From the NCBI GenBank assembly GCA_002471825.1, contig DKQS01000006.1:1-64000 (forward strand): 64,000 bases of DNA, in the 5' to 3' direction. The stretch comes from Flavobacteriaceae bacterium UBA7302. GTDB taxonomy: Bacteria; Bacteroidota; Bacteroidia; Flavobacteriales; Flavobacteriaceae. The translations under genes and the position numbers were made by a program. Shown piece after piece: positions 1-10,200 of this stretch (the stretch's first letter is position 1; each line of letters starts with the position of its first letter). The notes below the pieces were generated by a model. It was not told the DNA's origin and did not search any database. It saw only the letters and a program-made list of their open reading frames with translations.

Positions 1-781
1 TGGTGCTGCCATTGAGGTGATAAGCAATACTCAAATCCGATATACACCAACAGCCACATTCTCAGGTACGGATACGTTTACATATGTAATCACTGACGAA
101 GATGGAGAAGCAGATTCTGCTACTGTAACAGTGACTGTATCAGGTACAGGTGGAGGAGGTGCTACAACACCTACAGCAGTTGATGATAGTGATTCTGTAA
201 ATCAGAATTCTTCATCAAATACAATTGATGTATTGAACAATGATACAATCGGATCAGACGGATACATTGCTGGACATGGCTTACGTCTTCAAGGTGGATT
301 GACTCAGAGATTTACCGACAATGGTGGTTTCCTTGAAGTAAATGACAATGGAACTGCGAATGACGCTTCTGATGATACAATTGAATATACACCAGTAAAC
401 GGATTTAGTGGTACAGAAACATTTGTTTATACCATTACTGATGGAACTGGAGATGCTTCAACGGCCACAGTAACTGTAACAGTAAATGCGATTCCAAAAG
501 TGAAAACTAGTAATGGAATTAGCAACGTCACAAATGGCTTTACTGTATATCCAAATCCGTCTAGAGGATTTGTAAATACCAACATCCTTTCAAATTCAAA
601 CACACAAGCCAACTTGTATGTGGTAGATGTGACAGGTAAAGTAGTATTCCAAAAAGGACTGACCTTATCACAAGGATCAAATAAAGTACAGTTCAACTTA
701 ACACGTGTAACTGGAGTGTTATTTGTGAAAGTTGTAAGCAATACAGAAAACTACGGAACGCAAAAGGTTATTTTCGAATAA
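1..781 (+). CDS. T9SS-sorted surface adhesin, 3' end only
   Basis: The reading frame is open from the left window edge, so the N-terminal part of this protein lies outside. What is visible is the tail of one Ig-like repeat, one complete Big_9-type repeat (starting PTAVDDSDSV with the IDVLNND motif, about nt 170-490), and a C-terminal T9SS type A sorting domain (VYPNPSRGF, about nt 540-778) ending in KVIFE. The family is exported by the type IX secretion system and attached to the cell surface after the sorting domain is removed. The closest relative I can see is the gene just downstream, whose last repeats and sorting domain match almost motif for motif. The GTG at 17 is only an internal codon; the preceding codons GAAIE continue the repeat. 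A strong terminator follows. Confidence 0.85.
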   Translation, partial: GAAIEVISNTQIRYTPTATFSGTDTFTYVITDEDGEADSATVTVTVSGTGGGGATTPTAVDDSDSVNQNSSSNTIDVLNNDTIGSDGYIAGHGLRLQGGLTQRFTDNGGFLEVNDNGTANDASDDTIEYTPVNGFSGTETFVYTITDGTGDASTATVTVTVNAIPKVKTSNGISNVTNGFTVYPNPSRGFVNTNILSNSNTQANLYVVDVTGKVVFQKGLTLSQGSNKVQFNLTRVTGVLFVKVVSNTENYGTQKVIFE

Positions 782-806
782 TTCTATAGGATCCCTCAAT
801 TTAAAG

Positions 807-838
807 AAAGCAGCTATTAATCATAGCTGCTTTTTTTT
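807..838 (+). terminator. Rho-independent terminator after first adhesin
   Basis: Perfect inverted repeat AGCAGCTAT (809-817) / ATAGCTGCT (823-831) with a 5-base loop, preceded by A-rich sequence and followed by eight T residues. It sits 26 bases after the stop codon of the first adhesin. Confidence 0.85.
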
Positions 839-1068
839 ATTGTTTGAATCTTTACATTACGAGAATACGAAGGGTATGTTTTAATTGAATTTAGTTCAAA
901 ACTCCCCTTTCTTCTTAATTTTTTCGTTTTACGCTTTTACTTAAGGACTGCTGTTAACATAGGTTAATAGAATTTTTGATTTAGAGCACGGTTTTTTTAT
1001 TTATGAAGACGGTATTATTTTCTTAAATATTTGATAGATAGAGTTTTACCTGTACTTCTTAGTGCTTA

Positions 1069-1100
1069 TTGTTTAATTTTAAACAATGTTAATAACTTTG
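1069..1100 (+). promoter_or_regulatory. Candidate Bacteroidetes promoter of giant adhesin
   Basis: TTG at 1069-1071, 21 bases, then TAACTTTG at 1093-1100, which fits the TAnnTTTG -7 element of the Bacteroidetes housekeeping sigma factor. Start of transcription would be near 1106, giving a leader of about 165 bases. The -33 element is only partial, so this is a moderate call. Confidence 0.4.
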
Positions 1101-1160
1101 CTTTTTTATGACTTATTTTCATTAAGTTTGTTTCTCCCTAACAAAATAACACAATTTTTT

Positions 1161-1173
1161 CCCTAAAGTAGGG
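1161..1173. promoter_or_regulatory. CCCTAAAGTAGGG palindrome, possible operator
   Basis: A perfect 5+3+5 inverted repeat downstream of the presumed promoter and about 100 bases before the adhesin start. It is flanked by two further CCCTA copies in the same orientation, at 1136 and 1178, the latter inside a second short inverted repeat CTCT-CCCT-AGAG (1174-1185). The binding protein is unknown. Confidence 0.35.
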
Positions 1174-1270
1174 CTCTCCCTAGAGTTCAAACAGTCGCGA
1201 TTACAACCTTCAAAAATGAGGGGTTGATAGTCGTGAAAATGTTTTTTTGATATAACCGAACTTATATATA

Positions 1271-4200
1271 ATGAAGAAAATTACTTTTTTAATCTGTGCT
1301 ATTTTATATAGCTACTTAGGACACTCTATTCCCCAGAGTTACACTAGTGGAGCTATGTTATTTGAAGAAACCGCAGGTTCATACTCCACGGTTACTGGAT
1401 ATCCTTGGAATGTGGCTACAACCACAAATGGACTCTCATTTACAATCGAGCATTGGATAAAATTCAATGATAATCTAGGGACTAATGTAGCATACATCAA
1501 TACAATTGGATATGACGATAACAATAGTTTCATTGAGATTGTGGATGATGGAGTAGTATACTATAGAGCTTCGGGTTTAAATAAAGCTAGAACAGTTGCA
1601 GGTAGTTTTCCAAATGATGGCCAATATCATCATGTAGCAATCGTATATGACGAAAGTTTGACTTCTGGAAGTCGTCATAGTATTTATATCGATGGTGTTT
1701 CCGTAGCCTTACAATCGCAACCAGATTTAACAACCGCAATCCCTGACCAAGGAGCAGGTAATACCTTTAATATTGGTAGAACTACTACCAATCCTTTTTA
1801 TTCATTGGATGGAGAAATAGATGAATTACGATTTTGGAGCGATGTTCGAACACCTTCAGAAATTACTTCTAATATGCATTCTTCATTAATTGGAACTGAA
1901 CAAGGATTAGTCGCTTATTACAACTATGAAGAAGGTAGTGGTACCACTGCTGCAGATGTTACTGGCAATGGTTTTAATTCAACTTTGATTAATACAACAA
2001 ATGCAAATTGGGTCACAAGATCAGGTAATTCTGTAGATACTACAGCACCAGTTATCACCTTAACGGGAGATGCCACCGTGAATATTGAAATAGGATCAAC
2101 ATACAATGATGCTGGGGCTACAGCCAATGACGATACAGATGGCGATATTACCGGAAATATTAATACTGTAAACCCCGTGAACACTTCTGTAGCAGCGACG
2201 TATACAGTTACTTACAATGTATCCGATGCAGCTGGGAATGCAGCTACTGAGGTCACAAGAACGGTAAATGTAATTGATGTAGCTCTTTCGGGCACACCAA
2301 CGAATGCGAGTTGTTCGGACGCAACAGATGGAAGTGTAGCTTTAACTCCTTCTGGAGGAACTGCACCATATGTTTATGGAGAGACTTTATATCAAGATAC
2401 TTTTGCGGGAACAATAAATTCTGGTAACTATACTGCTACTACTATGACCAATGGGTCTTCTGGTAATGATGAATTACAGATAACGGCCACTAGTGGATGG
2501 AACTCAAGATATGTCACCAATCAGAACTTCACTAGAGAGGCTTATTTGACATTTGAAGGAAGTGTATTTATCCCATATGATCTTAATAAATTGGTAATGA
2601 TCGGATTTCATGATCCGACGGCCAACGAAACTTCTTCTGTTTCCCATGGAATCTTTTTCGACGATAATGGAACGACATCTCCGGTAAGTGTTACTGCAAG
2701 AGCTGGAACAGCGGGTGGATTTAATTTTCCAACTACCTCATATGTTAATAATCAAAGTCCAGGAAAATGGTTTGATGTTAAAATAACCTTGGGAGCAACT
2801 CAAGGGGCGACATATTATGTGAAAGAATCAGGTGAAGCGAATTATACAAATTCAGTATATGTAGCTAATGGGAATTTAACAACCTTTAAAGTAGGTGTTG
2901 CAGCTTCTACGCCTTCATCAGGTACAGTCACATATACACTGCATAAAAACTGGAGAGTTTACAAAGATGTGCCTACTTCAGGTTTAGGCGTTGGATCTTA
3001 CACTTACCACGTGACGGATGCCAATGGATTTACTGAGCAAGTCTCAGTAAGTATAGCGAATGGAGATACAACAGATCCTGGAGTAACAATTACTAATGGT
3101 TCGCCAACTACCCATGAAGCTTACACTACATATAACGATGCCGGAGCAACAGCAACCGATAATTGTTCATCTGGTGCAACGATTACAAACACAGTAAATA
3201 ATGTGCCTGCTAATCCTGCTCCAGGAAACTATACCGTTGTTTACACAGCTACAGATACAAATGGAAATACTTCTACGGGGACTCGAAACGTGACAGTTAC
3301 AGACACAACTGCACCAAGTTTGTCATCAATTTCCATGGTATCGAATAACTCAAATACCAGCCAAGCTGACCTTAATGATGAAATTACTTTGAGTTTTACA
3401 GCAAGTGAGGTGATTAATACGCCAACAGTTGTGATTGCTGGTGAAACGGCTACCGTAAGTCATCAAGGTGGAAATGTATGGAATGCTACCATTACCGTAG
3501 ATTCAGATACAACGGAAGGGGATGCTTCCTTCACAATTTCAAATATAACAGACGGGACGAATAGTGCTTCGGATGTGACTGCATTATCGAATGGGAATAG
3601 CCCGGTAGATATTGATAGAACTTCACCTTCAGCACCTTCAGTGGCTCCAGACTTAATAGCGAGTTCTGATACAGGTAGAGAAGATGATGACAATCTAACA
3701 AAAGACAATACACCAACATTTACTATCAGCGGGTTTACAGCTGAACCAGGAGATGTTGTAAAAATTTATGATGGAGGAACTTCAGGAACATTGCTTGCTA
3801 CAAGTGCTGCCTTAACAGGTGGTGAAACTTCTGTTGATATTACTTCCTCAACGTTATCTGATGGTAATTCGTTTTCTATTACTACAACGATTACAGATAA
3901 CTTCAACAGAGAATCCGCAGAGAGTACGGCATTTACGGCCTTAGTTGTGGATACGGAAGCGCCAACTGCTACATTTGTTTCAGTTGGATTAAACGTGGGA
4001 TCCTATCCTGTGAACAATACGATGCGAGAAGTAAACGCACAAGATAAAGGTTTCCAATTGGCCATTCAGTTTAGTGAAACCATGGATCATTGGAATGCAA
4101 ATTTCCCAACATTAACATATACTCCAGATGGATCGACTCCTGTAGGAAGTCAAGACCCAACAACTGGATTTACAACTGGAAATGGTATACCAAACAGTCT

Positions 4201-7200
4201 CTTTTATTTTAGAAGTGATCCTGTTGACAATAATACTGAGTTCGATGATATCGATATTCAAGTTTCTGGATCAACAGACTATGCTGGAAACGTGATGACA
4301 ACAGTTACTTTTACCGATGCTTTTTCTATCGATATGATAGGACCTTCTGGCGATGAAAATACGGTTTTAGCGTCTTCTAAAAGCGCTCAGGGAGGAGCGA
4401 CCATTACTTTAGATGCTAATGTACCAGCTGGCGAAACAGCATGGTTGGTTCCATCAGGAAGTACAATTAATCAATTGTTTAGTTTTACAGCTAACGGTTC
4501 TACGATTACTTCTTCGGCGGTAGGAGGAAATACCATCACGGCCCCAACAACATCAGGAACTTATCAGTTATATGTTTTAGACGATGTTCATAATTTCACA
4601 TCACCAGCAACAGCTACAATAAGTGTTGATAATACGAATCCAAGTGCCGTTGCACAAAACCTTACCATTCAATTAGATTCGAATGGAGATGCTTCCATTA
4701 CAGGAGCACAAGTTAATAATGGATCTACTGATAATTCAGGAGGTACCTTAACCTATTCGGTATCTCCAGATTCATTTACATGCGCGAACTTGGGTGCGAA
4801 TACAGTTACCTTAACAGTAACTGACCCGGCAGGAAATACTGATACAGCGACTGCAACAGTAACCGTAGAAGACGATGAAGATCCTGTAATTACAATTACA
4901 AACGGGAATGTAACCCATGAAGCTTATACGACCTATACTGATGCAGGAGCAACAGTTTCGGATAATTGTTCAGCAAGCATCACAAATACTGTAAATAATG
5001 TTCCTACTAATGTGTCTCTATTACATCCAGGTATTTATACTGTGGTTTACACTGCTACGGATGCAGGAAATAATGTTGTGACGGCTACAAGAACGGTAAC
5101 GGTGGTTGATACGACTGATCCAGTTGCAGTAGCACAAGATGTTACAGTCCAATTGGATGCAAGTGGAAATGCATCAATTACTGCCACGCAGATTAACAAC
5201 GGGTCCAGTGATAATTCAAATGGAAATTTAACCTATGCAGTATCACCAAATACTTTTGATTGTGGAAATGTAGGTCAAGATTGTGGCGCCAACAGTTTAA
5301 ATTTTGATGGTACTACCTATGCTGGAAATGCTAATGGACCAAATATTACGAATATATCCGATTCTGGATTTACTCTGGAAGCTTGGGTAAAACCAACTTC
5401 ATTGGGTGGAGTGAATTCAGTTATCCGCAAAGATGGGGATTACAATCTATACTTTAATGGAGGAGTTCTAACTGCTGATGTTTGGAATGGCTCGAGTTTC
5501 CTGACCCGAGTTATTAATACAGGTCCTAGTCCCGCACTTAACACATGGTCACATATTGCCTTTGTTTGGAATGGAGCCGCTGGAGTATTTTATATAAACG
5601 GAACACAATACGCGGGTAATTTATCACCCTTCGGAACACAAGCAGCTACAAATAATCCTTTTGAAATTGGTCAGTCAACCACCTTTGTACAAAATTTTGT
5701 AGGAAATATTGATGATGTGCGTCTTTGGTCAACACAACGAACATCGACCGAAATTAATGACAACTATGCGAAATGTCTTTCTGGAAGCGAAACAGGGCTA
5801 CAGATTTATTTTAAAACTCTTGCGGGTAGTGGATCCGTTTTAAGAGATTTCTCTCCTAATGGTTATGATGCTACCATTTATGGGGCAAATTGGAGTGTAG
5901 ATGCACCACCATTAATTGGCGTTTCAAATGTGGTAACCTTAACAGTTACTGATCCTTCCGGAAATACTGATACAGCTACGGCGACTGTTACTGTTGAAGA
6001 CAATATCAATCCAACGATCACCTTAAATGGTGACGCTAATATGACGGTGATTATGCCAGGTACTTTTACAGATCCTGGTGCAACACCAGCGGATAATTGT
6101 TATGCTACCGTTCAAGTATCCGGTACTGTTGACACGAATACTCCTGGTACTTATGTATTAACGTACACCGCGGTTGATGGTTCAGGAAATCAATCTACCC
6201 CAGTTACTAGAAGTGTGTTTGTAAACGGATTACCAACGGCATCTGATGATACAGTTACTGTTGATGAAGATGATGTAGAATATGTGATCAACGTTATGAA
6301 TAACGATGATTATGGTCCTGATGGAGCTGGTTTTATCTCAATAACCACAGCTTCTACAAATGGAACAGCTGTAGTAGATGGTAATACGATTAAATACACG
6401 CCAACGGCAAGAGCTACTTCTGACAGCTTAATCTATACAGTTGAAGACTCTAATGGAGACACGGTTTCTGCTACCGTAAACATTACCATCAACAGACTTC
6501 CTTCTGGTACCGATAGTAGTTTTACCGTTGAAGAAGACAGTACTAGTAACGATTTAAACACCATTGCTAATAACGACTTTGACCTAGATGGTCCAGGTAG
6601 TGTTGATTTAATCAGCGGAACAACTTCTCAAGGTGGAACGGTATCTATAAATCAAAACGGAACTGCAAATGATGTTACCGATGATACCTTTACTTATACA
6701 CCGGTTGTTCAGTTTGTAGGAACCGATACTTTCCAATATACGATTACAGATGGAAATGGCGATACTTCAAGTGCTATAACTGTTACAATCGATGTAGTGG
6801 CAGTGGTACCAGTAGCGGCCAATGATAATCCAACAATTAAAGAGGATTATACCAATCAAGTACTAAATATCTTGGCCAATGATACTTTCAGAGATACCAC
6901 TACGGATGATTTAGTATCCTTTACTATTTCTGGAGCTACGGCTTCTCAAGGTGGAGCGATTTCAATAAATACAAATGGAACAACGGATCCGGCTGACGAT
7001 ACCGTAATTTATACTCCGGTGACTCAATTTGTTGGACAAGAGACTTTTACCTATACCTTAACTGATGCCAATGGAGATTCGGATACAGGTACCGTAACCA
7101 TTGATGTTGTTCCAGTAATTCCGCAACCTAAGGATGATAACTTTACCGTGAATCAGGATACGGAAAACCATGTTTTCAATCTATTTGCTGATAATGGAAA

Positions 7201-10200
7201 CGGTGCTGATGGTTACGAGACCACTAGTCCAGATACGCTAATTTCATTTACCATAAGCGGTACCAACACTACGGCTAATGGAACCTTAATTTTGAATGAT
7301 CAAGGAACTCCAGAACCTTGGGATGACACAGTGACTTATTCACCGAGAGCAACCTATAATGGAAATGATAGTTTTACCTATACCTTATTGGATGAGAATG
7401 GTGATTCGGCTTCAGCAACCGTAAATATTATAGTACGTCCGATCGTACCAGTACCAGTGGATGATACAGCAACCGCAACTAAGAATAGTTCAAACAACAT
7501 CATCAATGTACTCGACAATGACGACTTCGGAGGGAATGGACCAAACACAACACATCCATTAACCTTTAGAAATGGAAGCTTAACAAGTGCTAGTGATGAA
7601 GGTGGAACATTAATTATTAGTCCGAACGGCACCCCAGGTGATTTAACGGATGATGTGATTCTATACACTCCGAGGGCTGACTTTACAGGTGTGGATACCT
7701 TTAAATACATCATCACCGATGTTGATGGTGATGCTGGTGAAGCAACCGTAACAATAACCGTTAGTGCGGGAAGTGGAGGAATGGCCACACCTACTGCAAC
7801 TGATGACACAGCAACCTTTAATGCGAATAGTACAGAAAATGCAGTGAATGTGCTTGCCAATGACCAACCAGGATTGGATGGTTACATCGACAACGGACTT
7901 ACTATGTTGAACGGTACTTCTTCAGGAGCAACTGCTCAAGGAGGTAGCGTAACGGTAGACAATAAAAATACGAATGACACCACAGATGATGTGATCACCT
8001 ATACACCGGCTGCTGGTTATACAGGAACAGATACCTTCCAGTATACCATCACTGATGCTAGTGGAGATGCTTCAACAGCTACAGTAAACATTACTGTAAA
8101 TGCTGTAACAGATGTTCCCAATGCGGTAGATGATACCAAGGAAGTGGATCAAAATAGTTCGAACAATTCCATTACTATTTTAACAAATGATAGTGCTGGT
8201 ACGGACGGATTGAGCTCCATTACTTTATCTGCTACCACTGCAGGAGGAACGATCTCAATAAATGATAATTCCACTCCAGTTGATTTAACCGATGACACGG
8301 TAAATTATACACCTGCTACTGATTATGTAGGTCAAGATTCCTTTACCTATACCTTAGAAGATAGCAATGGAGATACCTCAACAGCTACTGTTGTGGTGAC
8401 GGTATTACCAGTTACGCCTACCAATGGTACACCATCGGCGGTAGATGATACAGCATCAGCTACTCAAGGAGGCGGAACCATTACTATTGATGTATTAGAC
8501 AACGATAACTACGGATCAGATGGACCGAATGCAACGCATCAATTAACGTTCACTAATGGTGCAATTAAAAATGCGAGTGCAAATGGTGCTCATATCGAAG
8601 TAGTGAACAATAAAATCGAATATACTCCAACAGGAACCTTTACGGGTACAGATACCTTTACTTATGTGATTACTGATGGTAGTGGAGATGCTGATAGAGC
8701 AGATGTTGTGGTAACCATCACAGCAGGAGCAGGCGGATTGGCCACTCCAACAGCCAATGATGACTCAACAACAACCAATGCTGACTCAGGGGTAAAAGTG
8801 ATTGACGTACTAGCCAACGATACCCCAGGTATAGATGGTTATGCTGATGGCGGACTGACCATGACCAATGGTACACTAAACAGTGCTAGTGCCAATGGCG
8901 GAGCGATTAGTGTAGATCAGAAAGGAACTTCTGATACTACGGATGATGTATTTAACTATACACCACCCGCTGGCTTTACAGGAACCGATACCTTCCAGTA
9001 TACCATTACTGATGATAGTGGAGATGCAGATACAGCAACAGTAACCGTTGTAGTATCAGCCATCACTGATGCTCCAAACGCAGTGGATGATGCTGAAACA
9101 GTAACAACTGATGTAGCTACTTCTATCGATGTATTAGACAATGATAGCTACGGTACTGATAACGCTGCTGCTGTTGATCCATTAACCGTATCAGGTACCA
9201 CTACTGAAGGAGGAACAACCTCTGTGGTAGCGAACCAAGTAGTGTATACCTCGCCAAGCGGCTTCTCTGGAGTAGATACCTTTACCTATACCATTACTGA
9301 TGGTAGTGGAGATACTGATACTGCTACAGTGACTGTAACGGTAAGTGCTACACCCGTGAACAACGGTACACCAACGGCCAATGACGATTCTGCCAATGCA
9401 ACGCAAGCCGGTAGTGTAGTAACCATCGATGTGTTAGACAACGATGATTATGGTTCTGACGGACCAAATGCAACACACCAGTTGACCTTTAAAAACGGAG
9501 CTACAGTAAACGCTAGTACCAATGGTGCTCAGATTGCTGTGGTAAACAACCAAATCGAATACACACCAACGGCTAGCTTCTCAGGAACGGATACCTTTGA
9601 GTATATCATTACTGATGGTAGTGGTGATGCTGACAGAGCTACAGTAACTGTAACAGTTGCTTCAAGCGGAAGCGGTGGTGGAAGTGGAGGAGGATCTACG
9701 AATCCTGTAGCAACCAATGATACAGAAACAGTAGATAAAGATTCTTCTACCAATACCATCGATGTATTGGCTAATGATCAGATTGGTTCGGCTGGATTTA
9801 TTGCCGGACACGGATTGCGTCTACAAGGCGGACTGAGTGAGCGATACACTGACCAAGGTGGATTCTTACGAGTGAATGAAAACGGAACGCCAAATGATGC
9901 TACGGATGATACCATTGAGTATACACCAGCACCAGGTTATAGCGGAGCGGATTCATTTAGCTATACCATCACCAATGGAGACGGAATCTCAGCGACGGCT
10001 ACGGTAAGCATTACAGTACAAGTTCCAAGAACTTCCTCAACAGAAGGTCAGAGCTTTAGCAATAGCTTTACGGTTTATCCAAACCCATCGAAGGGATATG
10101 TAAAAACAACGGTTGAGAGCGCTACTTCAGGCAAAGCTACTGTGTACTTAGTAGACACAGTTGGTAAGATCATTTACAAGTCTGAGGTGAACTTAATTGA

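Larger units (their letters stand above)
839..1270. other. AT-rich intergenic region upstream of giant adhesin
   Basis: About 430 bases without a credible ORF. It holds a promoter-like sequence at 1069-1100 and, in the presumed leader, three CCCTA direct repeats (1136-1140, 1161-1165, 1178-1182). The middle one forms the palindrome CCCTAAAGTAGGG (1161-1173). The upstream half is AT-rich with no recognised motif. Confidence 0.6.

Noticed and set aside
427..741. Minus-strand ORF of 104 codons opposite the first adhesin
   Set aside because: It lies antisense to a repeat protein with clear domain structure; it has no signal, family motif or ribosome-binding context. The same holds for the other long minus-strand frames within 1271-10306, which arise from the Thr/Asp-rich repeats.
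6230..10020. Tandem repeats as CRISPR or satellite array
   Set aside because: The repeat period is about 300 bases, fully in frame, and codes for Ig-like domains; there are no short identical repeats with unique spacers.
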